64,000 bases of DNA from Limnoperna fortunei (taxonomy: Eukaryota > Mollusca > Bivalvia > Mytilida > Modiolidae). Position numbers and translations under genes: made by a program. Position 1 is the first letter of the stretch; every line of letters begins with the position of its first letter. Of the stretch, positions 26,701 to 37,363 are shown in pieces. Below the pieces are notes generated by a model that saw only the letters and a list, made by a program, of their open reading frames with translations, had not been told where the DNA came from and did not search any database. The DNA lies in contig OX104112.1 of the NCBI GenBank assembly GCA_944474755.1, positions 4,250,001-4,314,000 on the forward strand, given 5' to 3'.

Positions 26701-28498
26701 TATTCTTGCGGGGTGTACAGAAGCTGGCGGATAGGGGATGTTTCTTGTTGCGGAGTGTACAAAAGATGGCTCATAGGGGATGTTTCTTGTTGCGGAGTGT
26801 ACAGAAGCTGGCGGATAGGGGATTTTCTTGTTGCGTGGTGTACAGAAGCTGTCGGAAAGGGGATGTTTCTTGTTGGGGTGTACAGAAACTGGCGGATAAG
26901 GGGTGTTTCTTGTTGGAGGTGAACAGAAGCTGGTGGATAAGGGATGTGTCTTGTTGCGGGTTGTACAGAAACTGGCGGATAAGGGATGTTTCTTGTTGCG
27001 GAGTGTACAGGAGCTGGCAAATAGGGGTTGTGTCTTGTTGCGGGGTGTACAGAAACTGGCGGATAAGGGATGTTGCTTGTTGCGGAGTGTACATAAGCTG
27101 GCGGATATGGGATGTTTCTTGTTGCGGAGTGTACAGAAACTGGCGGATAAGGGATGATTCTTGTTGTAGGGGTGTACAGAAACTGGCGGATAAGGAATGT
27201 TTCTCGTTGTGGAGTGTACAGAAGCTGGCGGATAGGGGATGTTTCTTCTTGCGGAGTATACATAAGCTGACGGATATGGGATGTTTCTTGTTGCGGAGTG
27301 TGCAGAAGCTGGCGGATAGGGGATGTTTCTTGTTGCGGGGTGTACAGAAACTGGCGAATTAGGGATGTGTCTTGTTGCGGAGTGAACAGAAGCAGGCGGA
27401 TAAGGGATGTTTATTGTTGCGGGGTGTACAGAAGCTGGCGGATAGGGGATGTTTCTTGTTGCGGAGTGTACAGAAGCTGGCGGATAGGGGATGTTTCTTG
27501 TTGTGGAGTGTACAGAAGCTGGCGGATAGGGGATGTTTCTTGTTGCGTGGTGTACAAAGCTGGCGGATAGGGGGTGCGTCTTGTTGGGGGGTACAGAAGC
27601 TGGCGGATAAGGGATGTTTCTTGTTGGGTGGTGTACAGAAACTGGCGGATAAGGGATGTTTCTTGTTGTAGGGGGTGTACAGAAACTGGCGGATAAGGGA
27701 GGTTTCTTATTGCGGAGTGTACAGAAGCTGGCGGATAGGGGATGTTTCTTGTTGCGGAGTGTACATTAGCTGGCGGATATGGGATGTTTCTTGTTGCGGA
27801 GTGTACATAAGCTGGCGGATAAGGGATATTTCTTGTTGCAGGGTGTACAGAAACTGGCGGATAAGGGATGTGTCTTGTTGTGGAGTGTACAGAAGCAGGC
27901 GGATAAGGGATGTTTATTTTTGCGGGTTGTACAGAAGCTGGCGGATAGGGGATGTTTCTTGTTGCGGGGTGTACAGAAGCTGGCGGATAGGGGATGTTTC
28001 TTGTTGCGGAGTGTACAGAAGCTGGCGGATAGGGGATGTTTCTTGTTGCGTGGTGTACAGAAGCTGCCGGATAGGGGATGTGTCTTGTTGCGGAGTGCAC
28101 AGAAGCAGGCGGATAAGGGATGTTTATTGTTGCGGGGTGTACAGACGCTGGCGGATAGGGGATGTTTCTTGTTGCGGAGTGTACAAAAGCTGGCTCATAG
28201 GGGATGTTTCTTGTTGCGGAGTGTACAGAAGCTGGCGGATAGGGGATTTTCTTGTTGCGTGGTGTACAGAAGCTGTCGGATAGGGGATGTTTCTTGTTGG
28301 GGGTGTACACAAACAGGCGGATAAGGGGTGTTTCTTGTTGGGGGTGAAAAGAAGCTGGTGGATAAGAGATGTGTCTTGTTGCGGGTTGTACAGAAACTGG
28401 CGGATAAGGGATGTTTCTTGTTGCGGAGTGTACAGAAGCTGGCAAATAGGGGTTGTGTCTTGTTGCGGGGTGTACAAAAACTGGCGGATAAGGGATGT
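20739..28498. repeat. Higher-order repeat of the 42-bp array, copy 2
   Basis: Second copy of the 9038-bp-offset block. Between the two copies an additional 585-bp segment (about 19249-19833) is present that has no counterpart at the equivalent place in the third round: 28287 continues directly as 19834 does. A third partial round starts at about 28499 and matches 20046 onward at offset about 8453 until about 29940. Confidence 0.9.
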
Positions 28499-31400
28499 TG
28501 CTTGTTGCGGAGTGTACATAAGCTGGCGGATATGGGATGTTTCTTGTTGTGGAGTGTACAGAAACTGGCGGATAAGGGATGATTCTTGTTGTAGGGGTGT
28601 ACAGAAACTGGCGGATAAGGGATGTTTCTTGTTGTGGAGTGTACAGAAGCTGGCGTGTATAGGATGTTTCTTCTTGCGGAGTATACATAAGCTGACGGAT
28701 ATGGGATGTTTCTTGTTGCGGAGTGTACAGAAGCTGGCGGATAAGGGATATTTCTTGTTGTAGGGTGTACAGAAGCAGGCGGATAAGGGATGTTTCTTGT
28801 TGCGGGGTGTACAGAAGCTGGCGGATAAAGGATGTTTCTTGTTGGGAAGGGGGTACAGAAGCTGGCGAATAGGGGATGTTACTTGTTGCGGGGTGTACAG
28901 AAGCAGGCGGACAGGCGGATAAGGGATGTTTCTTGTTGTAGGGGTGTACAGAAACTGGCGGATAAAGGATATTTCTTGTTGTGGAGTGTACAGAAGCTGG
29001 CGGATAGGGGATGTTTCTTCTTGCGGAGTATACATAAGCTGACGGATATGGGATGTTTCTTGTTGCGGAGTGTACAGAAGCAGGCGGATAAGGGATATTT
29101 CTTGTTGTAGGGTGTACAGAAGCAGGCGGATAAGGGATGTTTCTTGTTGCGGGGTGTACAGAAGCTGGCGGATAAGGGATGTTTCTTGTTGGGGGGGGGT
29201 ACAGAAGCTGGCGGATAGGGGATGTTTCTTGTTGCGGGGTGTACAGAAGCAGGTGGATAAGGGATGTTTCTTGTTGTAGGGGTGTACAGAAACTGGCGGA
29301 TAAGGGATGTTTCTTGTTGCGGAGTGTACAGAAGCTGGCGGATAAGGGATGTTTAGTGTTGCGGGGTGTACAGAAGCTGTCGGATAGGGGATGTTTCTTG
29401 TTGCGGAGTGTACAGAAGCTGGCGGATAGGGGATGTTTCTTGTTGCGGAGTGTACAGAAGCTGGCGGATAGGGGATGTTTCTTGTTACGTGGTGTACAGA
29501 AGCTGGCGGATAGGGGATGTTTCTTGTTGGGGGGGGGAAAGAAGCTGGCGGATAGGGGATGTTTCTTGTTGGGGGTGTACAGAAGCTGGCGGATATGGGA
29601 TGTTTCTTGTTGCGGAGTGTGCAGAAGCTGGCGGATGAGGAATGTTTCTTATTGTAGGGGTGTACATAAGCTGGCGGAAATGGGATGTTTCTTGTTGCGG
29701 AGTGTACAGAGGCTGGCGGATGAGGAATGTTTCTTGTTGTAGGGGTGTACAGAAGCTGGCGGATAAAGGATGTTTCTTGTTGCGGAGTGTACAGAAGCTG
29801 GCGGATATGGGATGTTTCTTGTTGCGGAGTGTGCAGAAGCTGGCGCATGAGGAATGTTTCTTATTGTAGGCGTGTACAGAAGCTGGCGTATAGGGGATGT
29901 TTCTTGTTGCGGAGTGCGCAGAAGCTGGCGTATAAGGGATGTTTCTTGTTGCGGAGTGTACAGAAACTGGCGGATAAGGGAAGTTGCGGGGTGTACAGAA
30001 ACTGGCTGATAAAGGATGTTTCTTGTTGTGGAGTGTGCAGAATCTGGCGGATGAAGGATGTTTCTTGTTGTAGGTGTGTACAGAAGCTGGCGGATAGGGG
30101 ATGTTTCTTGTTGCGGGGTGTACAGAATATGGCGGAAAAGGGATGTTTCTTGTTTCGGGGTGTACAGAATATGGCGGATAAGGGGTGTGTCTTGTTGCGG
30201 GGTGTACAGAAACTGGCTGATAAGGGAAATTTCTTATTGCGGAGTGTACAGAAGCTGGCGGATAAAGGATATTTCTTGTTGCGGAGTGTACAGAAGCTGG
30301 CGGATAGGGGATGTATCTTGTTGCGGAGTGTACATAAGCTGGCGGATATGGGATGTTTCTTGTTGCGGAGTGTGCAGAAGCTGGCGGATGAGGGATGTTT
30401 CTTGTTGTAGGGGTGTACAGAAGCTGGCGTATAGGGGATGTTTCTTGTTGCGGGGTGCACAGAATCTGGCGGATAAGGGATGTGTCTTGTTGCGGAGTGT
30501 ACAGAAACTGGCGGATAAGGGATGGTTCTTGCTGCGGGGTGTACAGAATCTGGCGGATAAGGGATGTTTCTTATTGCGGAGTGTACAGAAGCTGGCGGAT
30601 AAGGGATGTTGCTGAGTGTACAGAAACTGGCGGATAAGGGATGTTTCTTGTTGCGGGGTGTACAGAAGCTGACGGATAAGGGATGTTTCTTGTTGCCGAG
30701 TGTACAGAAGCTAGCGGATAAGGGATGTTTCTTGCTGCGGAGTGTACAGAAACTGGCGGATAAGGGAAGTTTCTTACTGCGGAGTGTACAGAAGCTGGCG
30801 GATAAGGGATGTTTCTTGTTGCGGAGTGTACAGAAACTGGTGGATAAGGGATGTTTCTTGTTACGGAGTGTACAGAAACTGGCGGATAGGATGTTTCTTT
30901 TTACGGAAATTACAGAAGCTAGAGGATAGGGGATGTGTTGCGTATAGTACAGAAGCTGGCGGATAAAGGATGTTTCTTGTTGCGGGGTGTACAGAAACTG
31001 GCGGATAAGGGATGTTTCTTGTTGCGGAGTGTACAAAAGCTGGCGGATAAGGGATGTTTCTTGTTGCGGGGTGTACAGAAACTGGCGGATAAGGGATGTT
31101 TGTTGTGCGGATTGTACATAAGCTGGCGGATATGGGATGTTTCTTGTTGCGGAGTGTACAGAAGCTGGCGGATAAGGGATGTTTCTTGTTGCGGAGTGTA
31201 CAGAAGCAGGCGGATAAGGGATGTTTCTTGTTGCGGGGTATACAGAAACTCGCGGATAAGGGATGGTTGTTGCTGCGGGGTGTACAGAAGCTGGCGGATA
31301 AGGGATGTTGCGGAGTATACAGAAACTGGCGGATAAGGGATGTTTCTTGTTGCGGAGTGTACAGAAACTGGCGGATAAGGGATGTTTCTTGTTGCGGGTG

Positions 31401-32702
31401 TACAGAAGCTGACGGATAAGGGATGTTTCTTGTTGCCGAGTGTACAGAAGCTAGCGGATAAGAGATGTTTCTTGTTGCGGAGTGTACAGAAGCTGGCGGA
31501 TAAGGGATGTTTCTTGCTGCGGAGTGTACAGAAACTGGCGGATAAGGGAAGTTTCTTATTGCGGAGTGTACAGAAGCTGGCGGATAAGGGATGTTTCTTG
31601 TTGCGGAGTGTACAGAAACTGGTGGATAAGGGAAGTTTCTTGTTACGTAGTGTACAGAAACTGGCGGATAAGGGATGTTTATTGTTACGGAAATTACAGA
31701 AGCTAGAGGATGTTTCTTGTTGCGTATAGTACAGAAGCTGGCGGATAAAGGATTTTTCTTGTTGCGGGGTGTACAGAAACTGGCGGATAAGGGATGTTTC
31801 TTGTTGCGGAGTGTACAAAAGCTGGCGGATAAGGGATGTTTCTTGTTGCGGGGTGTACAGAAACTGGCGGATAAGGGATGTTTGTTGTGCGGAGTGAACA
31901 TAAGCTGGCGGATATGGGATGTTTCTTGTTGCGGAGTGTACAGAAGCTGGCGGATAAGGGATGTTTCTTGTTGCGGAGTGTACAGAAGCAGGCGGATAAG
32001 GGATGTTTCTTGTTGCGGGGTATACAGAAACTGGCGGATAAGGGATGTTTCTTGTTGCGGAGTGTACAGAAGCTGGCGGATAGGGGATGTTTCTTGTTGC
32101 GGAGTGTACATAAGCTGGCGGATATGGGATGTTTCTTGTCGCGGAGTGTGCAGAAGCTGGCGGATATGGGATGTTTGTTGTTGCGGAGTGTACAGAAACT
32201 GGCGGATATGGGATGTTTGTTGTTGCGGAGTGTACAGAAACTGGCGGATATGGAATGTTTCTTATTGCGGGGTGTACAGAAACTGGAGGATAAGGGATGT
32301 TTCTTGTTGCGGAGTGTACAGAAACTGGCGGATATGGGATGTTTGTTGTTGCGGAGTGTACAGAAACTGGCGGATAAGGAATGTTTCTTATTGCGGGGTG
32401 TACAGAAACTGGAGGATAAGGGATGTTTCTTGTTGCGGAGTGTACAGAAACTGGCGGATAAAGGAAGTTTCTTGTTGCGGGGTGTACAGAAACTGGCGGA
32501 TAAGGGATGTTTCTTGTTACGGAGTGTACAGACACTGGCGGATAAGGGATGTTTCTTGTTGCGGAGTGTACAGAAGCTGGCGGATAAAGGAAGGTTCTTG
32601 TTGCGGGGTGTACAGGAACTGGCGGATAAGGGATGTTTCTTGTTGCAGAGTGTACAAAAGGTGGCGGATAAAGGATGTTTCTTGTTGCGGTGTGTACAGA
32701 AA

Positions 32703-33357
32703 TTTATACATAAGTTTAGTAATGAAATACAGTATAATGAATAACAAAATACTTAGTGTTGAAACAATAGTATATAACCTTAAGCCATCGTGTTTTACAT
32801 GGAATACCATTAATGTACGAAAAAAAACACACATACCTATATGGTAACCGGTAATGATTGGTGCTTTCTAATCTCCCGTATATTTGTTTTCTTTGATAAG
32901 GATGAGTTCTATCAATAGCGTATAATTTATGCAATAGATTCCTGTCGTTAAACATCCTGATATTCGGACATTAATGTCTAATGTCTTATTTTGTTTTTTT
33001 TTCACTTTGGTAAGAGATTACATTTAGTATAATGGGTTACAGCGCGGTATTTCGAAGACATGCATTAGGTATAAACACATTAATGACGTTAATCAGTTAT
33101 TGTCAATTATTTACTGTCATAAATATTCTGATCTTCGTCGAAGGACTATTTTTGCTTTGAATTTTCAAGTACAAATCGACTTAAACCTATTCCTATATGG
33201 GTCAGATGCTCTAACATTGGAACAGAATACTTAAGTTTTTTTAAAAGTGCAATCCTATATTCTAAAAAGTAAACGTTTTGTAGATGCATAGACATTTAAC
33301 ACCTTAAAGCATTTCATCAACCCTTTCTTTCTTTCCTTTTCCTATCAAATATATATA
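32703..33357. other. AT-rich DNA with no recognised feature
   Basis: Directly follows the last 42-bp unit. Only short chance open frames; no domain, tRNA or element recognised. Confidence 0.5.
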
Positions 33358-33503
33358 CAATATTCGTACAGTGTCAGAAAATATAAAATTTATTTGTACG
33401 AGCCTTAGAAACGGGTAGAAATGCGAGGTTCTGCCGAGCATTTCTCACCTGTTTCGCGGCGAGTACAAATAAACTTTAGATTTCTGACACTGTACGAATA
33501 TTG
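33358..33503. repeat. Foldback (long imperfect palindrome), about 42-bp arms
   Basis: The arm at 33358-33399 begins CAATATTCGTACAGTGTCAG; the arm at about 33463-33503 is its reverse complement, with the outer 23 bp perfect and a few mismatches further in. The loop contains a second, inner inverted repeat (GAAACGGGT-AGAAATGC against GCATTTCT-CACCTGTTTC). The whole could fold into one long hairpin and resembles a foldback or MITE-type non-autonomous element. No coding capacity. Confidence 0.75.
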
Positions 33504-33506
33504 TTT

Positions 33507-33758
33507 TTATCCTGCAACCCAAAAAAACATTTTATAATCCTAAAAAAACGTTCACTTTTAGCCGATTTCTCAGTTAAAATTATTCGGCGCTAATTCTAGT
33601 GATACTGACGTCACAAACGTCGTAAACCAGAACTGAGTACTAAATGTCGTAAGAAGTGAGGTCAAGGGTACCAGGAGATTTTATTCGGCACTGCCGAATA
33701 AAGCAAAAATTTATTCGGCTACCTTTATTGGACAGTAAATGTACCGATTGCAGGATAA
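33507..33758. mobile_element. Candidate MITE with 11-bp terminal inverted repeats
   Basis: TTATCCTGCAA at 33507-33517 is matched by its exact reverse complement TTGCAGGATAA at 33748-33758, bounding 252 bp without coding capacity. Inside are the short palindrome TATTCGGCACTGCCGAATA and repeated TTATTCGGC motifs. It begins 4 bp after the foldback ends, so the two may be one compound element. Target-site duplication is not clear beyond a possible TA. Confidence 0.5.
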
Positions 33759-34235
33759 ATTAATTTATTTTCTTCTTTCCTCTCTATTTTTCATTATAAA
33801 ATTTATCAGGCCTGTCAGAGCATGTATATTACATTTTGTTAAATATGTAATTTCGTAACTGGAAACGGATTTGTAAAAGCTTCTCAGCTTGTTTCCGAAT
33901 CCTTGTATTGTATTAACTGTATGTTCAATGATATATCTATTTATACAATAAAATATGTTTAAATTAATCAGTTATTTTCGTTTTGCAAAAATGTTTAAAA
34001 AACGAATGGTTGACAGAAATAAAAAGACTATTTACAAAGAGATACGTCTTTAGGTTAAATCGTCAATTTCGGCTGTATTTATTTTAATTCAATACTTTAA
34101 ACAATTTCATTAAACATTTTGTTCAGTTACGTGTAGTAATGTCTTTGAATTGGTTGTGCATAAATTTTAGAGAGGTATACCGGGAATTTTACATCCTCAA
34201 ATGTCAACAAAAAATGTCATCAAAGATATGAAGGT
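33759..34235. other. AT-rich DNA with no recognised feature
   Basis: No open frame of note, no repeat unit and no domain recognised in this stretch. Confidence 0.5.
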
Positions 34236-34460
34236 TCGTTTAATTTACTACGCTAGACGCGTGTTTTGTCTTATCAAGATTCATCAGTGGCGCTCAAACC
34301 CAAACAATATTTAAAATCCAAATGATAAAGATGTTGTAGAGCTTTTATCAGCAAAATTTTAAAACGTTATACTGATCCGCTGAGGCGATCTACACCTTGA
34401 AATTAGAAACACCTTTGAATTAAAATAATTTTCGAAATTTCAGGGCAGTAAATTTAGACA
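34236..34460 (+). repeat. Possible dispersed bivalve repeat, diverged
   Basis: The segment with CTAGACGCGTGTTTTGTCTT followed by ATTCATCAGTGGCGCTCAAA resembles, from memory, a dispersed repeat common in mussel sequences (GACGCGCGTTTCGTCT then CTCATCAGTGACGCTC). The resemblance continues for about 100 bp into a degenerate part. No coding capacity. The boundaries are approximate and the identification needs a repeat-library match. Confidence 0.35.
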
Positions 34461-34586
34461 ATGACTATATCACAGAAAGAATCAATGATATACCTGTCAA
34501 CACCAAAGTGTTACCACTGAGCTGGTGAAACCTCTAGTACTAACAGTCTACCAGCAGAGGCATCGACCCAGTGGTTGAAAAAAAAT

Positions 34587-34823
34587 GGGGTCTTGGTGAG
34601 CTCGTGGTTAAGTCTGTTCGTCTGCTATTGATCACGTGGTTTGACAACACTGAGATTGCGGGTTTGAGCCTCACTGCGGGCAGGGTGTGTTCGACTTAAT
34701 TGACAAGGATTGCCAGTTTTCCTACCGAAGGTAGGGGTTTTCCGGCTTCGGCAACCTCCCCCCCCTCCCAACAAAAAACTTGACGCCGTGATATAGGTGA
34801 CATATTGCTGAAAGTGGTGTTTT
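34587..34823 (+). mobile_element. tRNA-derived SINE, copy A
   Basis: The head resembles a Leu/Ser-tRNA (TTGGTGAGCTCGTGGTTAAG) with a good RNA polymerase III B box, GGTTTGAGCC, at 34661-34670. The body matches copies B-D: CACTGCGGGC, then TTGACAAGGATTGCCAGTTT, then a run resembling GGTTTTCCGGCTTCGGCAACC. The 3' part TTGACGCCGTGATATAGGTG then CTGAAAGTGGTGTT also matches. It ends at the edge of the 36-bp array, missing the usual CAAACAAACAAA tail. Confidence 0.85.
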
Positions 34824-35770
34824 CTTGTATTAGCTTAAGCACTACTCCGTGTAATATTCATTGTAAAGCCTTACCACTACTCTGTGTGATATTGCTGGTA
34901 TAAACCTTACCATTACTCCGTGTAATATCCCTTGTATAAGACTGCCCACTACCCGTGTAATATCCCTTGTATAAACCTTACCACTACTCCGATGTAATAT
35001 TCCTTGTATTAGCCTTTCCACTATCCTGTGTAATATATCTTGTATATGCCTTACCACTACTCTGTGTAATATATCTTGTATAAGCCTTGCCACTACTCCG
35101 TGTAATATTCCTTGTATATGCCTTACCACTACTCCGTGTAATATTCCTTGTATAAGCCTTACCACTACGCCGTGTAAAATCTCTTGTATATGCCCTACCA
35201 CTATCCTGTGTAAAATCTCTTGTATAAGCCTTGCCACTACTCCGTGTAAAATCTCTTGTATATGCCTTACCACTATCCTGTGTAATATCTCTTGTATAAG
35301 CCTTGCCACTACTCCGTGTAATATTCCTTGTATTAACCTTTCCACTATCCTGTGTAATATATCTTGTATAAGCCTTACCACTACTCCGTGTAAAATCTCT
35401 TGTATATGCCCTACCACTATCCAGTGTAATATCTCTTGTATAAGCCTTGCCACTACTCCGTGTAATATTCCTTGTATTAGCCTTTCCACTATCCTGTGTA
35501 ATATATCTTGTATAAGTCTTACCACTACTCCGTGTAAAATCTCTTGTATATATACATTACAACTACTCCGTGTAATATCTTTTGTATAGGCCTTGCCACT
35601 ACTCCGTGTAACATTCCTTGTATAAGCCTTACCACTACTCTGTGTAATATTCCTTGTATAAGCCTCACCACAACTCCGTGTAATATTCCTCTTATATGCC
35701 TTATTACTACTCCGTGTAATATCTCTTGTATATGCCTAACTATAACTCCTCGTATTAACTCGCGTATATT

Positions 35771-35820
35771 CCTTAAATTGCCGAAAGTGGCGTTTAACTC
35801 CATCAAACAAACAAACAAAA
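35771..35820 (+). mobile_element. SINE 3'-tail fragment inside the 36-bp array (first)
   Basis: CCTTAAATTGCCGAAAGTGG then CGTTTAACTCCATCAAACAA and further CAAA repeats correspond to the 3' end of the SINE seen at 34587 and 38113. Only the tail is present. It is flanked on both sides by 36-bp units. Confidence 0.75.
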
Positions 35821-35941
35821 CTGACCACTACTCCGTGTAATATTCCTTGTATAAACCTTACCACTACTTCGTGTAATATTCCTTGTATAAGGTTTACCAC
35901 TACTCCGTGTAATATTCTCCGCGTATAAACTCGCGTATATT

Positions 35942-35992
35942 CCTTAAATTGCCGAAAGTGGCGTTTAACTCCATCAAACAAACAAACAAAAC
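35942..35992 (+). mobile_element. SINE 3'-tail fragment inside the 36-bp array (second)
   Basis: Near-identical copy of the tail at 35771, 171 bp downstream, with the same ACTCGCGTATATTCC flank. The fragment was therefore duplicated together with adjacent array units and did not arise from a second insertion. Confidence 0.75.
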
Positions 35993-36262
35993 TGACCACT
36001 ACTCCGTGTAATTCCTTGTATAAGCCTTACCAGTATTCTGGTGCAATATTTCTTTGCCTTTCCACTACTCCGTGTAATATGCCTTGTATAAGCCTTACCA
36101 CTACTTCGTGTAATATTCCTTGTATAACATGTATACGGTTTACCACTACTCCGTGTAATATTCCTTGTATAAGCCTTACCACTACTCCGTGTAATTCCTT
36201 GTATAAGCCTTACCACTACTCCGTGTAATATCCCTTGTATAAACCTTACCACTACTCTATGT

Positions 36263-37104
36263 AATATAAGTATGATTGCAGCAGTTCTATTTAAAAAAAC
36301 TCCTTGATAATAGCTGATTTAAAGTGTTACTATTAATCAGCTTTATACTTACCTAATGAACACCACATTTAATATAATCTGCATATAGTTGGTTGTGATT
36401 AAGACAATAAGCTATGATAATTTGGGCTAAATATCTATATAAATATAAAAAAGTCGAAAAGTAAAGAAAGTGGATTATCAGGGTAGACATGTCGAGTATC
36501 TTGTAAGACACAGAATAAGGAAGTTCGCTAAGTTAAGAAAGTACAAATAAGTCATTTGTTCTGCAATTATATAGCGTACCAACAACAAGCAAAAAAAAAA
36601 AGAAAAAAACGCAACACGTGAAAAGATAACATTTACTTCAAATTATTGACATAATTTTAAATACAGAAATTAGCATCGCTATGCTAATAAGGTTTTCAAA
36701 CTGTAAATGTTGATTAAAAAAGTTTGTTACATTATAGTTCATACTGTTCACATGACGTCACTTTATAATATCTGTTGTGACCATAAATAGTAGTCTGTAA
36801 CACGGCACTGACCCCTATCGGTAAATATTTAATCAATCAGCCAGACATGTGCAAGAACCTGCTGCGTCGCTGACTAAATACTGTTCTATTTGGTTACAAT
36901 CAAGTAATGGTTGTCCAGAGCATTCTCACGCCTGTTGTACTGGTTTCCTAAGAGAGTTCTTCATTGAGGAATACGCGAGTGGAGTCTGTGTATAGAGCAG
37001 CGTAAAGATTGCTGGTACCAGTTGACCGTCGTGACACATCGCTTATATTAGTCTATAAATCAATACAACGCCTAATGAAATGTTCATCTATGTCTTTTCA
37101 TGAT
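36263..37104. other. Intergenic DNA with no recognised feature
   Basis: AT-rich, including a short A run near 36590. No convincing open frame, tRNA or repeat unit. Confidence 0.5.
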
Positions 37105-37363
37105 TGTTTGTTTGTTAGAGTGTTGTTTAACGCCATTTCAGGAATTTTTCAGCTATATCATGACGTCCAGGTTTTATTGGGGAAGGAAGCCTGAGTACCC
37201 GGAGAAAACTCCCGACCTTCAGTGGGAAAACTGTCAATCCTTGTCAATTAAGATTGGCGTCAAACGCACCATGCCCGCAGTTAGGCTCGAACCCTCAATT
37301 TTATTGTTGACAGACCACGTGATTAATAGTAGATACACTACCTTACTCGGCAACCGAGGTCCC
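37105..37363 (-). mobile_element. tRNA-derived SINE, copy C, full length
   Basis: On the minus strand the order is a tRNA-like head (CCTCGGTTGCCGAGTAAGG), a B box (GGTTCGAGCC at 37284-37293), the body with TTGACAAGGATTGACAGTTT, then GGAGTTTTCTCCGGGTACTC, a 3' part ending GGCGTTAAACAACACTC and the tail AACAAACAAACAATC. The CTCCGGGTACTC block is typical of SINEs abundant in mollusc genomes. Confidence 0.9.

Larger units (their letters stand above)
9490..32702 (+). repeat. 42-bp tandem array, about 550 units, with multi-level higher-order repeats
   Basis: The consensus unit begins ATGTTTCTTGTTGCGGAGTG and ends GGCGGATAGGGG. Many units carry 1-4 bp indels in the G tract or around TGTAGGGG, so phase changes repeatedly. 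The plus strand is G/T-rich; I count 17 G against 5 C in the consensus. A block 11701-19460 is repeated nearly unchanged at 20739-28498 (offset 9038). Within it a segment of 1.34-1.43 kb is tandemly repeated (a marker unit with a GGTGAACAGAAGCTGGTGG-type variant lies near 15141, 16524, 17865 and 19290). From about 29940 to the end the units are more diverse and lack the 9-kb pattern. Translations FLLRSVQKLADRGC and SCCGVYRSWRIGDV (plus) and SATRNIPYPPASVH (minus) come from the same DNA and are not taken as proteins. Confidence 0.98.
34838..36262. repeat. 36-bp tandem array with embedded SINE tails
   Basis: The unit contains TTACCACTACTCCGTGTAAT followed by ATTCCTTGTATAAGCC, 36 bp in all. About 25 units lie in 34838-35760, with further blocks at about 35825-35920 and 35996-36262, where some units are shortened. 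The period is a multiple of three and the minus strand is open for 227 codons (unit like RLIQGILHGVVV), which I attribute to the repeat and not to a gene. Confidence 0.93.

Noticed and set aside
1..32702. Common origin of the 33-bp and 42-bp arrays, based on a shared CTTCTG-TAC word
   Set aside because: The match is about 9 bases with different spacing and would not be significant between two low-complexity units.
9679..32847. Dozens of 60-876-codon frames on both strands in the 42-bp array
   Set aside because: They are phase readings of one 42-bp unit. With no stop in any minus phase of a 42-bp unit (chance roughly (61/64)^42, over 10%), long frames are expected without selection, and indels mix phases within a single frame.
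34587..34670. Functional tRNA gene in the SINE heads (also at 37284-37363, 38113-38185 and 39928-40011)
   Set aside because: A- and B-box words are present but the cloverleaf is not maintained, and each is joined to the same SINE body.
34842..35525. 227-codon minus-strand frame with a 12-residue hydrophobic repeat
   Set aside because: Produced by the 36-bp period. The neighbouring units change length and break it, and there is no start context, signal or domain.
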